Shown: one piece after another, positions 1 to 8,258 of the stretch | How positions within the stretch are numbered: position 1 is the first letter of the stretch | Layout of the letters: each line of letters starts with the position of its first letter | DNA from: Streptomyces tailanensis | GTDB lineage: Bacteria; Actinomycetota; Actinomycetes; Streptomycetales; Streptomycetaceae | Assembly (NCBI RefSeq): GCF_008386495.1 | Contig: NZ_VTHJ01000018.1 | Location: forward strand, 62,001 to 126,000 | Direction of reading: 5' to 3' | DNA length: 64,000 nt | The notes under the pieces: model-generated | Seen by the model: only the letters and a program-made list of their open reading frames with translations | What the model was told of the DNA's origin: nothing | The model's database searches: none | Program-made: the position numbers and the translations under genes

Positions 1-1
1 C

Positions 2-829
2 ATGCTGATCCACGACTGGATGCCCGGCTGGCAGATCGTCTTCTGGGTCGTCCCCCTGGGCGACCCCCCGGGCAACGCCTGGGCACAGCAGGCGTGGGAG
101 ATCCTCTGGTACCTGCGCACCTACCTCTGGTTCGTCCTGCTCTCCCCCCTCCTCCTGAAGCTGTTCCGGCTCGCCCCGATCCCGGTCCTGTTGCTGTCGC
201 TGTCCCCCGTCCTGGTCCTCGGCTTCCTGTGGGAACCCCCGGGCGGCCGCCTCGGCAGCGCCCTGACCGACCTGGCCACCTACCTCTTCTGCTGGATCCT
301 GGGCTTCGCCCACCGCGAGGGCGTCCTGGCGAGGCTGAAGCCGCTCGCCGTCACGGCCCTCTCCCTCGCGGCCCTCGGATTCGGCGCCTGGTACGCCTTC
401 ACCCACCAGGAGGAGACCGGCTCGTACGACCTCGACGACATCCCCCTCGCCCAGGCGTTCTTCTCGGCCGGTTTCGTGACGCTGCTGCTGTACGCGAAGG
501 CGTACTTCAAGGTCGACTTCGCCGGACGGTCCCTCCCCCACTCTCGGCTTCGCTCAAGCGGGGGGACCCTCATCCGCCGCCTCGACCGCATCGTCACGAT
601 CTTCAACTCCCGCGCGGTGTCGATCTACCTGTGGCACGAGATCGCCCTGATCCTCGCCGTCCCGCTGATCGACCAGTTCTGGAACGTCCCCGCGTTCGAG
701 AAGTACCTGCCGCTGGAGAGCCAGTGGTTCATGTTCGGCATCGGCTGGGTGCTGATCGGCGTGTTCGTCCTGCTCTGCGGGTGGGTGGAGGACGTGGCGG
801 CGAAGAAGAAGCCGAAGCTGTTGCCGTGA
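2..829 (+). CDS. Membrane acyltransferase, acyltransferase-3/OafA type, 5' truncated by window edge
   Basis: The 275 residues read are strongly hydrophobic, with about seven membrane segments separated by short Arg-rich loops. This is the pattern of the C-terminal two thirds of acyltransferase-3 integral membrane proteins, which move acyl groups onto sugars or other envelope molecules. Family members are usually 350-420 residues with the catalytic His near the N-terminus, so the true start probably lies before the window. The reading frame is open from base 2. A C-terminal segment containing YLWHE is typical of the last conserved helices of the family. It ends 56 bases before menG on the same strand. 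The substrate cannot be told from this part. Confidence 0.75.
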   Translation: MLIHDWMPGWQIVFWVVPLGDPPGNAWAQQAWEILWYLRTYLWFVLLSPLLLKLFRLAPIPVLLLSLSPVLVLGFLWEPPGGRLGSALTDLATYLFCWILGFAHREGVLARLKPLAVTALSLAALGFGAWYAFTHQEETGSYDLDDIPLAQAFFSAGFVTLLLYAKAYFKVDFAGRSLPHSRLRSSGGTLIRRLDRIVTIFNSRAVSIYLWHEIALILAVPLIDQFWNVPAFEKYLPLESQWFMFGIGWVLIGVFVLLCGWVEDVAAKKKPKLLP

Positions 830-885
830 CTCCGTATGGGCCGGGCGCCGCGTGTGGGCTCGGCCCGTACTGCCACAATGACCCC

Positions 886-1584
886 GTGACCCGCGCATCC
901 CTGGACAAGCAGCCGCACGAAGTCGCCTCGATGTTCGACCGAGTGGCGAAACGGTACGACCTGACCAACGACGTGCTGTCCCTCGGACAGGACCGCCGCT
1001 GGCGCAAGGAGGTCGCGCGGGCGGTGGATGCCCGCCCCGCGCAGAAGGTCCTGGACCTGGCGGCCGGCACGGGCACCTCCTCGCTGCCCTTCGCCCAGAC
1101 CGGCGCGTACGTCGTGCCGTGCGACTTCTCCCTCGGCATGCTCCAGGTCGGCAAGGAGCGCACCTCCTGGCTGCCGTTCACCGCGGGCGACGCGACGAGG
1201 CTGCCGTTCAAGGACGACACCTTCGACGCGGTGACCATCTCCTTCGGCCTCAGGAACGTGCAGGACACCGACGCCGCGCTGCGCGAGATGCACCGGGTGA
1301 CCAAGCCTGGCGGCAGGGTCGTGATCTGCGAGTTCTCGCACCCGACGTGGACGCCGTTCCGGACCGTCTACACCGAGTACCTGATGCGCGCCCTGCCGCC
1401 GGTCGCCCGCGCGGTGTCGTCGAACCCGGAGGCGTACGTCTACCTCGCCGAGTCCATCCGCGCCTGGCCCGACCAGTCCGGCCTCGCCGAACGCCTGCGC
1501 GAGGCCGGCTGGGACAAGGTCGCCTGGCGGAACCTCTCGGGTGGCGTGGTCGCGCTGCACCGGGGGTTCAAGAGCCACTCGTAG
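886..1584 (+). CDS. menG: Demethylmenaquinone methyltransferase
   Basis: This 232-residue SAM-dependent methyltransferase of the UbiE/MenG family adds the ring methyl group to demethylmenaquinone, the last step of menaquinone synthesis. The SAM motif VLDLAAGTGTSS is at about 55-66, GDATRLPF at 101-108, and the post-motif RVTKPGGR at 137-144. The family signature YVYLAESIRAWPDQ lies near 184-197. The start is GTG at 886: homology begins there with the N-terminal HEVASMFDRVAKRYDLTND, and the open frame upstream overlaps the acyltransferase in a non-homologous frame. Its neighbours include a geranylgeranyl-reductase-type flavoprotein and the menaquinone-using Complex I operon, which fits the role. 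Confidence 0.93.
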   Translation: MTRASLDKQPHEVASMFDRVAKRYDLTNDVLSLGQDRRWRKEVARAVDARPAQKVLDLAAGTGTSSLPFAQTGAYVVPCDFSLGMLQVGKERTSWLPFTAGDATRLPFKDDTFDAVTISFGLRNVQDTDAALREMHRVTKPGGRVVICEFSHPTWTPFRTVYTEYLMRALPPVARAVSSNPEAYVYLAESIRAWPDQSGLAERLREAGWDKVAWRNLSGGVVALHRGFKSHS

Positions 1585-1628
1585 GGCCTCAAGGTTCACC
1601 CGGAAGGGGGTTGTCCAAAAGGGCACCT

Positions 1629-1650
1629 TGTTGACGGGAACCGGTCAACA
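1629..1650. promoter_or_regulatory. Inverted repeat, possible operator
   Basis: A perfect 7-bp inverted repeat, TGTTGAC and GTCAACA around an 8-base spacer, lies between menG and the next gene, 64 bases before that gene's start. The size and symmetry suit a dimeric repressor site. No regulator can be named. Confidence 0.3.
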
Positions 1651-1713
1651 GAAAACACCGTCCGTTGAATACGTCTGATTACGGCACGAGTTTTCTGGAT
1701 GACGGAGCGTTCC

Positions 1714-3639
1714 ATGACGTCGTACTGCCCGCACTGCGGGACACCCGCTCCCGACGAGGCGCGCTTCTGCATGAAGTGCGGGCGCGAGCACGTGGCGGCA
1801 GCACGGGCCGAGACACCGCCTACCCCCACCACCGCTCCGCCGCCTGCCCCGCCCGCCGGTCCGCCTGGAGCACCGCCTTCCGCTCCTCCGTCGGTTCCGC
1901 CTGCCGGTCCGCCCTCGTTCCCGCCCGCCGCGCCCTTCGCGACGGCACCCGGCGTCCCTCCGTCGGCACCACCAGGCGCCCTGCCCGCGGCCCCACCCGG
2001 CACACCACCGTCGATGCCGCCCGGCGCCTCACCGGCCATGGCACCGCCGGTCGGCCCGCCGCCCCCTCCTCCCCTGTACGCCCCCGTCCCCGCCCGCCCC
2101 TCACCTCTGGGCGCCTTCTTCGGCCGGGCCTTCCGCGGCGACTGGGCCGGATCCGCACTGGCCGCGCTCTGGCCGGTCGGACTGCTGCTCGGCGCCGCCA
2201 TCGCCCTGGCCATCCCCGACTACGGCCAGGACGACGAGGTCCTCGTCGGCTTCGGCGACCGCATGGGCATCGCCCTGGCCGCCCTCCTCCAGGGCCTCGG
2301 CGGCGGTCTCGAGGTCTCGGAGATCAACCCTGACTACTCCAGCGACCTCCAGACCGCGGAGGCCGCCTTCACCCTCTCCCTCGTCCCGCTCACGGTGACC
2401 GCTCTGTTCATCGGGGCCCTCTTCATCGGCGTACGGCAACTGCGTACGCGCCTGGCCACGCGGGCCGCGTACGGCGGTGTCGCCGCCGGAGGCACGTGGG
2501 GTGGTGCCGGAGGCACCGGGACCGGCCGTACCGCCGGGCTCGAAGCGGCCGTCCGGGTCACGCTGCTGGTGACCGTCGCCGTACTGCTGCTCGGGCTGTT
2601 CGCCCAGCCCACCATCGTCCTCGCCGAGATCTCGACGTCCCCCTGGCTCGCGGCACTGGGCGCGCTGCTGCTCACGGCCGCCGTCTCGGGCGCGCTGCTG
2701 CAACGCGACGACCTGGCCGTCTGGCTGGCCGTCCGCCCTGGCCCCCAGACCCTGTTCCGGGCGATCGGCACCGCCGTACGCGCCCTGGCGATCGTCCTCG
2801 CCCTCTGCTCGATCGTCGCCCTCATCGTCCTCGCCTCGGACAACGAGTGGAAGTCCGACTGGGAGGAGGACGTCAACCCCCTCCTGATCGCCCTGCTCCT
2901 CCTCCCGAACATCGCCGTCAACATCCTCGGCATCTCCTGGGGCGCCTCCTTCGAGGGCGAGGTGGGCCGCTCGGGGTACGGCGACGACACGTCGTACGGA
3001 AACGACTCGTCCGGCGACTACGGGATGGTGGAATCCTCCGCGTACGGCGGCTACGAGCGCGAGGCCTTCGGGCTCTCCGAACTGGGCGACGCCGTCAACT
3101 CCTGGGCGGTCGTGGGCGCGTTGGCACTGGGCGCCGTCTGCGCCCTCACCCTCGGCATCCTCGCGGCCCGCCGCTCCTCGGGCCGAGGCGAGCAACTCCT
3201 CGCGGCCGGCATCTTCTTCGGCCTGTTCCTGTTCCTCGCCGGCATCGGCGGCGTCTCGATGGAAGCGTCCGGCTCCGCCACGACCGACCTGGGCGGCGAA
3301 CTCTCCGCCGCGGGCCAGGTGGACGCCGGCCTCAACATCGCCGAAACCCTCCTCTTCGCCCTCCTCTGGACCTTCGGCGCGGCCTTCCTGGCCCCGTACC
3401 TGGTCCAGATGACCGGCGCCCGCACGGCCGTGATCCCGGCCCCGGTCCCCGCGATGCCCCCCGTCCCTTCAACCCCGGCCCCGTCGTACGTGGTCCCCGT
3501 GGTCGAACTCGGCCACCAACTTCCGGCAGCCCCGCCGCCCAAGCCCCGCAACCGAGCGCTCGTATGGACCATCACGATCACGGCGGCGTTCATCATCGGA
3601 GGAGGCGGAGCGGCGGCAATACTGCTCTGGCAGAAGTAG
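1714..3639 (+). CDS. Zinc-ribbon, proline-rich multi-pass membrane protein
   Basis: A 641-residue protein of unknown function. It opens with a zinc ribbon, CPHC at 5-8 and CMKC at 19-22, as found at the N-terminus of many actinobacterial membrane proteins. A roughly 90-residue linker very rich in Pro, Ala and Gly follows (about 35-125), then some eight hydrophobic segments with an acidic, Gly/Ser/Tyr-rich loop between two of them, a second Pro-rich stretch, and a final membrane helix at the extreme C-terminus. I chose the ATG at 1714 because GGAG sits 6 bases upstream. An ATG at 1699 in the same frame has no ribosome site. The architecture suggests an envelope sensor or scaffold, but nothing shows a reaction. 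Confidence 0.75.
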   Translation: MTSYCPHCGTPAPDEARFCMKCGREHVAAARAETPPTPTTAPPPAPPAGPPGAPPSAPPSVPPAGPPSFPPAAPFATAPGVPPSAPPGALPAAPPGTPPSMPPGASPAMAPPVGPPPPPPLYAPVPARPSPLGAFFGRAFRGDWAGSALAALWPVGLLLGAAIALAIPDYGQDDEVLVGFGDRMGIALAALLQGLGGGLEVSEINPDYSSDLQTAEAAFTLSLVPLTVTALFIGALFIGVRQLRTRLATRAAYGGVAAGGTWGGAGGTGTGRTAGLEAAVRVTLLVTVAVLLLGLFAQPTIVLAEISTSPWLAALGALLLTAAVSGALLQRDDLAVWLAVRPGPQTLFRAIGTAVRALAIVLALCSIVALIVLASDNEWKSDWEEDVNPLLIALLLLPNIAVNILGISWGASFEGEVGRSGYGDDTSYGNDSSGDYGMVESSAYGGYEREAFGLSELGDAVNSWAVVGALALGAVCALTLGILAARRSSGRGEQLLAAGIFFGLFLFLAGIGGVSMEASGSATTDLGGELSAAGQVDAGLNIAETLLFALLWTFGAAFLAPYLVQMTGARTAVIPAPVPAMPPVPSTPAPSYVVPVVELGHQLPAAPPPKPRNRALVWTITITAAFIIGGGGAAAILLWQK

Positions 3640-3666
3640 AGGGCGCCTGATAACCGCAGGCCAACA

Positions 3667-3690
3667 CCCGCGCCCCTCAAGGGGCGCGGG
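3667..3690. terminator. Hairpin terminator between convergent genes
   Basis: A perfect 11-bp inverted repeat (CCCGCGCCCCT and its complement) with a two-base centre lies 28 bases past the stop of the zinc-ribbon membrane protein and before the end of the opposing PASTA gene. This GC-rich hairpin without a U tract is typical of Streptomyces terminators and could serve both directions. Confidence 0.7.
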
Positions 3691-3784
3691 GCTGTATCGA
3701 TATACGGCTCCGCCGCGTGGGCGCGACAAGCCCACGACGGCCCGCAGTCCGCGACGGTGCTAAGAGACCACCCCGAACGCGGAA

Positions 3785-4108
3785 CTAAACCCGGACAGCG
3801 AACGGATCCCCCGGCTCCGCCAACTCCCGGCGCAACCCGGGCGGAGGCCCACCCCGCCGAGGCTCCCGCACACCCCCACCCTCGTCACCCAACTCGAACC
3901 ACACGGTCACCACAGCCCCCCGCGGCACCTCAACACCCGGCGGAGGGTACTGCCGTACGACGTAGTCCACGACGGCGAGTTCGAAGTCGGCCCGATCCCC
4001 CGCGGCCAGCTGAACCCCACTCGCCTCGGCCGCCTCACGCGCGTCCACGGCCATCAGCCCGACGAACCGTGGCACACGCACTTCGAACGACTTGGGTGTT
4101 ATACGCAC
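3785..4108 (-). CDS. PASTA-domain protein
   Basis: A 107-residue protein carrying one PASTA-type domain (about 8-75): VPRFVGLMAVDAREAAEASG, then the strand/turn VVRQYPPPGVEVPRGAVVTV typical of these beta-lactam- and muropeptide-binding modules of wall-associated kinases and penicillin-binding proteins. There is no signal peptide or kinase domain, so as read it is a free-standing cytoplasmic PASTA unit. The C-terminal 30 residues are Gly/Pro/Arg-rich and probably unstructured. It faces the zinc-ribbon membrane gene and lies downstream of the GNAT gene on the same strand with a 108-base gap. Its partner is unknown. Confidence 0.75.
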   Translation of the reverse strand: MRITPKSFEVRVPRFVGLMAVDAREAAEASGVQLAAGDRADFELAVVDYVVRQYPPPGVEVPRGAVVTVWFELGDEGGGVREPRRGGPPPGLRRELAEPGDPFAVRV

Positions 4109-4216
4109 AGACGTTCACCCCCCAGCGGTATCGGAAGGGTAACCGCCAAACACGCTCACCCGGAAGCACTGAGTGGCGATCTGCGCCAAATTGCTACTCT
4201 GGGTGACGACTTCGGG

Positions 4217-4723
4217 CTACAAGGCCAGTCGATAACAGTGCCCCACCTGCTGCGAGACAGGCGTCGTGTACGTCTCAGCCAGCTCCATGCCCAGCCGCCG
4301 GGTGACGGCTATGGACCGCTCGTTCCGGGCGTTGACCATGGCGACGACGCTGCCGATGCCCGCCGCCCGCACCCGCTCCAGGGTCAGCATCGCGGCAGCG
4401 GTCACGTACCCCTTGCCCCAATGCTCACGGGCCAGCCGCCAGCCGATCTCGATCTCGCCGGTGGGGCCCCACTCCCGGGGCCACGGCTGGGCGCCGGTGA
4501 AGCCGATGACCCGTCCCTCCTCGTCGAGGACGGTCCACAGACAGAACCCGTACTCGGCGTCGTGGCGCCGCTGGCGTGCGGTGAGCTCCTCGTAGACGGA
4601 CAGCTCGGCGGACCTGCCGCCATGGAACTCCATGACGTCGGGATCGTCGAAGATCCGGTGCCACGCGAAGGCGTCCTCGTCGGTGGGGACGCGCAGCCGT
4701 ACGTCGGGCAGAGCTCGGTTCAC
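4217..4723 (-). CDS. GNAT-family N-acetyltransferase (RimJ/RimL-like)
   Basis: A 168-residue acetyltransferase of the Acetyltransf_3 group, which transfers acetyl from acetyl-CoA to an amine, often a protein N-terminus or a small molecule. It has the core strand EIEIGWRLAREHWGKGY (about 95-111) with the CoA pyrophosphate-binding loop HWGKGYVTAA, followed by MVNARNERSIAVTRRLGM, the conserved Asn and terminal helix of the fold. Length and order match the family. The start ATG at 4723 faces the geranylgeranyl-reductase-type gene across a 147-base divergent region with a long inverted repeat. The substrate is unknown. Confidence 0.85.
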   Translation of the reverse strand: MNRALPDVRLRVPTDEDAFAWHRIFDDPDVMEFHGGRSAELSVYEELTARQRRHDAEYGFCLWTVLDEEGRVIGFTGAQPWPREWGPTGEIEIGWRLAREHWGKGYVTAAAMLTLERVRAAGIGSVVAMVNARNERSIAVTRRLGMELAETYTTPVSQQVGHCYRLAL

Positions 4724-4769
4724 AGGGGCAGCCCTTCAGCCGGTGATCGGTACCGCTGAATAGACTGCC

Positions 4770-4794
4770 CATGTCCGACGCCTGTCGGCACATG
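4770..4794. promoter_or_regulatory. Extended inverted repeat in divergent promoter region
   Basis: The arms CATGTCCGAC and GTCGGCACATG (one bulged base) flank a GCCT centre between the divergent GNAT and geranylgeranyl-reductase-type genes. The site lies 46 bases before the former's start and 76 before the latter's. A site of this length and placement could control both genes. Confidence 0.35.
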
Positions 4795-4870
4795 TTTTCT
4801 GGACTTCCAGTCAGCTCTCTGGTCCTCCAGACGTTCCCGCGTTCCCACTACTTCTTGGGGAGAACCCGTC

Positions 4871-6175
4871 GTGACCGAGCCCCAGCCCCTTACCGAACAC
4901 ACCGCCGATGTGATCGTCGTCGGGGCCGGGCCAGCCGGTTCCACCACCGCGTACTACCTGGCGAAGGCCGGGCTCGACGTGCTGCTCCTGGAGAAGACCT
5001 GTTTCCCGAGGGAGAAGGTCTGCGGCGACGGACTCACGCCCCGCGCCACCAAGCAGCTCGTGTCGATGGGCATCGACATCTCGGAGGAGGCGGGCTGGCT
5101 CCGTAACAAGGGGCTGCGGATCATCGGCGGCGGCGTCCGCCTCCAGCTCGACTGGCCGGATCTCGCCTCGTACCCCGACTACGGACTCGTCCGCAAACGC
5201 GACGACTTCGACGAGCAGCTCGCCCGCCAGGCCCAGAAGGCCGGCGCCCGCCTCCACGAGAACTGCAACGTCAGCGGCCCGATCATCGACGACCGCACAG
5301 GCCGCATCACGGGTGTCACGGCCAAGCTCGGCGACCCCGACTCGGGCGAGAAGCGCGAGGTCACCTTCCACGCCCCGCTCGTCGTGGCCGCCGACGGCAA
5401 CTCCACCCGCCTCTCCCTCGCGATGGGCCTGCACCGCCGCGAGGACCGCCCGATGGGTGTCGCCGTCCGTACGTACTTCACCTCCCCGCGCCACGACGAC
5501 GACTACCTGGAGTCCTGGCTGGAACTGTGGGACAAGCGGGGCCCGGGCGAGGACCGCCTCCTCCCCGGCTACGGCTGGATCTTCGGCATGGGCGACGGCA
5601 CCTCCAACGTCGGCCTGGGCGTCCTCAACACCTCCGACTCCTTCAAGGAGCTGGACTGGCGCGAGGTCCTGAAGGCCTGGTGCGCCTCCATGCCCGGGGA
5701 GTGGGGCTACACCCCCGAGAACATGACCGGCCCGATCCGCGGCGCCGCCCTCCCCATGGCCTTCAACCGCCAGCCGCACTACACCAAGGGCCTGCTGTTG
5801 GTCGGCGACGCCGGCGGCCTGGTCAACCCCTTCAACGGCGAGGGCATCGCCTACGCCATGGAGTCCGGCCAGATCGCCGCCGACGTCATCGTCCAGGCCC
5901 ACGCCCGCGCCACCCCCGGCCAGCGCGAACTCGCCCTCCAGCGCTACCCCCAGGTCCTCAAGGACACCTACGGCGGCTACTACACGATGGGCCGCGCCTT
6001 CGTGAAGCTCATCGGCAACCCCAAGATCATGAAGCTCGCCACCCAGCGCGGCCTCACCCATCCGCTGCTGATGAAGTTCACCCTCAAGCTCCTCGCCAAC
6101 CTCACCGACCCCACCGGCGGCGACGCGATGGACCGCATCATCAACGGCCTCTCCAAGGTCGCCCCGAAGGCGTAG
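4871..6175 (+). CDS. Geranylgeranyl-reductase-family flavoprotein, possible menaquinone side-chain reductase
   Basis: A 434-residue FAD protein. The N-terminal dinucleotide fold VVGAGPAGSTTAYYLAKAGL is at about 17-36, the family motif CGDGLTP at 51-57, and the second FAD motif GDAGGLVNPFNGEGIAYAME near 311. These define the geranylgeranyl reductase group, which saturates isoprenoid double bonds. In actinobacteria members such as MenJ reduce isoprene units of the menaquinone tail. The position between menG and the nuo operon, with a long-chain prenyl synthase 30 kb on, supports that role by inference. Reduction of archaeal-type or carotenoid lipids cannot be excluded. The start is GTG at 4871 with GGGGAG 9 bases upstream. 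Length matches the family. Confidence 0.88.
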   Translation: MTEPQPLTEHTADVIVVGAGPAGSTTAYYLAKAGLDVLLLEKTCFPREKVCGDGLTPRATKQLVSMGIDISEEAGWLRNKGLRIIGGGVRLQLDWPDLASYPDYGLVRKRDDFDEQLARQAQKAGARLHENCNVSGPIIDDRTGRITGVTAKLGDPDSGEKREVTFHAPLVVAADGNSTRLSLAMGLHRREDRPMGVAVRTYFTSPRHDDDYLESWLELWDKRGPGEDRLLPGYGWIFGMGDGTSNVGLGVLNTSDSFKELDWREVLKAWCASMPGEWGYTPENMTGPIRGAALPMAFNRQPHYTKGLLLVGDAGGLVNPFNGEGIAYAMESGQIAADVIVQAHARATPGQRELALQRYPQVLKDTYGGYYTMGRAFVKLIGNPKIMKLATQRGLTHPLLMKFTLKLLANLTDPTGGDAMDRIINGLSKVAPKA

Positions 6176-6280
6176 CCCCACGGTCGTACGGGGTGTTCAC
6201 GAGCACGGTGTGAGGATGCTGTGCGTGAGCGGGGCGTGACCTTCCGTCCCGCCGCGCACCTTCCTTACCCTCCCGTGCCC

Positions 6281-8152
6281 ATGACAACAGAACACATTCC
6301 CGGCCCGGGGCACCCTCAGGAGCAGTCCGGCGCCACGGGTGACACCGCCGGCTCCGGCCACACCCGCAGACATTTCCTCGCGGCCTCCGGAGCCGCGACC
6401 GCTGCCGGCCTCGTCTTAGGAACCCCCGCCCCCGCGCACGCCTCCCCGGCCGCCGCGGGCAAACGCGTCGCCGTCCTCGGCGGCGGAGTCTCCGGCCTCA
6501 GCGCCGCCCATGAACTCGCCGAACGCGGCTACGCCGTCACCGTCTACGAGTACTACGACGCCCTCGGCGGCAAGGCCCGCTCGATGGACGTCCCCGGCAC
6601 GGGGGAGGGCGGCCGCAAGCCCCTCCCCGGCGAACACGGCTTCCGTTTCTTCCCCGGCTTCTACCGGAACCTGCCGGACACCATGCGCCGCATCCCCTTC
6701 CCGGGCAACGCCGACGGTGTACGCGGCAACCTCCGCAGCGGCACCGAAGCCCTCTTCGCCCGCGGCAGCTCCGGACACGGACGCCCCGACCTGCACTTCC
6801 CCCTCCGCCGGGTCACCACCCCACCCGCCCCCGGCGACATGACCCCGTCCTGGATCCGCGACCAGATCCTCTCCGCCCTGGACCTCGGCACCCGCCTCCC
6901 CGCCCACGAGGTCGCCTACTTCGCGAACCGCCTCCTCGTCCACCTCACCAGCTGCGACGCCCGCCGCGAGGACGAGTGGGAGAAGACCAGCTGGTGGGAG
7001 TTCATCCGGGCCGGGCAGATGAGCGAGGAGTACCGGACCGTCCTCGGCGTCGGCCAGACCCGCAACCTCGTCGCCACCCGAGCCGAGGTCGCCTCCACCC
7101 GCACCGTCGGCCGCATCATCGTCGAGGCCCTGCTCCTGTGGGGCCTGCTCGGCCGGGGCATGGACGGCCCCGACGCCGACGTCGACCGCGTCCTCAACGC
7201 CCCCACCAGCGAGGCCTGGATCGACCCCTGGGCCACCCATCTCCGCTCCCAGGGCGTTGAGTTCGTGACCGGCACCCAGGTCCGCGAGGTCGTGTACGAC
7301 TCCGGCCGCGTCACCGGCGTACGCGTCTCCGACCGGGACGGCGGGCCCGTACGCACCATCACGGCCGACCACTACATCTCCGCCCTGCCCGTCGAACACG
7401 CCCGCCCCACCTGGGGCCCGGCCCTGCGTGCCGCCGACCCGCAGCTCGCCCGCTGCGACGCGCTGGAGACGGACTGGATGGTCGGCATCATGTTCTACCT
7501 GCGCACCCCCACCCCCGTGGTGCACGGCCACATCAACTGCCTCGACTCACCCTGGTCGGTCACCGCCATCGGCCAGGCCCAGTTCTGGGACGGACGGGAC
7601 TTTCCGGCCGACTACGGCGACGGCCGCGCCCGCGACTGCCTCTCGACCATCATCTCGGAGTGGGACAAACCAGGAATCCTGTACGGGAAGACGGCCCGGG
7701 AGTGCACGCGCGAGGAGGTCGTCGCCGAGTGCTGGGCGCAACTCAAGGACGCCCTCAACGACTCGGGCAAGACCACGCTCACCGACGACGACCGCCTCGG
7801 CTGGTTCATGGACCCGGCGGTGACCGGCCTCGGCGGCCCCGACCCGCAGAACCGCGAACAACTCCTGATCCACCCCACGGGCACGCTCTACAACCGCCCC
7901 ACGGCCCGCACGGCCGTACCCAACTTCTTCCTCGCGGGCGACTACGTCCGCACCGATGTGGACCTGGCGACGATGGAGGGCGCCAACGAGTCCGCGCGTC
8001 TGGCCGTCAACGCGCTGCTCGACGCGGACGATGCGGACGCCGAGCGCTGTGAGATCAAGGAGCTCTACCGGCCCCCGGAGATGGAGCCCCTGAAGCGTGC
8101 CGACGAGACCCGCTACCGGCTGGGCCTGCCGAACACCTTCGACCTGGGCTGA
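6281..8152 (+). CDS. Tat-exported FAD-dependent amine-oxidase/phytoene-desaturase-like oxidoreductase
   Basis: A 623-residue flavoprotein. It begins with a twin-arginine signal, RRHFLAASG at 29-37, followed by a hydrophobic stretch and an AHAS cleavage region, so it should be exported folded with FAD. The dinucleotide fold LGGGVSGLSAAHELAERGY is near 65-83, and LGGKARS and GEHGFRFFPGFY follow, as in hydroxysqualene dehydroxylase and carotenoid desaturase relatives. The C-terminus LAGDYVRTDVDLATMEGA is the closing FAD motif. I used the ATG at 6281, not the in-frame GTG at 6221, because homology and the Tat signal fit it. Codon 46 is TTA (6416-6418), which in Streptomyces makes translation depend on the bldA tRNA. 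The substrate is unknown; a lipid or amine is plausible. Confidence 0.85.
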   Translation: MTTEHIPGPGHPQEQSGATGDTAGSGHTRRHFLAASGAATAAGLVLGTPAPAHASPAAAGKRVAVLGGGVSGLSAAHELAERGYAVTVYEYYDALGGKARSMDVPGTGEGGRKPLPGEHGFRFFPGFYRNLPDTMRRIPFPGNADGVRGNLRSGTEALFARGSSGHGRPDLHFPLRRVTTPPAPGDMTPSWIRDQILSALDLGTRLPAHEVAYFANRLLVHLTSCDARREDEWEKTSWWEFIRAGQMSEEYRTVLGVGQTRNLVATRAEVASTRTVGRIIVEALLLWGLLGRGMDGPDADVDRVLNAPTSEAWIDPWATHLRSQGVEFVTGTQVREVVYDSGRVTGVRVSDRDGGPVRTITADHYISALPVEHARPTWGPALRAADPQLARCDALETDWMVGIMFYLRTPTPVVHGHINCLDSPWSVTAIGQAQFWDGRDFPADYGDGRARDCLSTIISEWDKPGILYGKTARECTREEVVAECWAQLKDALNDSGKTTLTDDDRLGWFMDPAVTGLGGPDPQNREQLLIHPTGTLYNRPTARTAVPNFFLAGDYVRTDVDLATMEGANESARLAVNALLDADDADAERCEIKELYRPPEMEPLKRADETRYRLGLPNTFDLG

Positions 8153-8194
8153 GGACGCCCTGTGGGGCCGCTGTGGCCCTCTGTGCGGGCAGCG

Positions 8195-8233
8195 CGGAGG
8201 GCCGCTGTCCCCGAACGGGAGAGCGGCCCTCCG
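8195..8233. terminator. Bidirectional hairpin terminator
   Basis: A perfect 12-bp inverted repeat (CGGAGGGCCGCT and its complement, 15-base loop) sits between the convergent ends of the Tat-exported flavoprotein gene and the NlpC/P60 gene. Confidence 0.85.
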
Positions 8234-8258
8234 AAAGGCGCCTGTGCGACCGCGTGGG

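Noticed and set aside
1699..1713. Upstream ATG at 1699 as start of the zinc-ribbon protein
   Set aside because: No ribosome site before it; GGAG is correctly spaced before the ATG at 1714.
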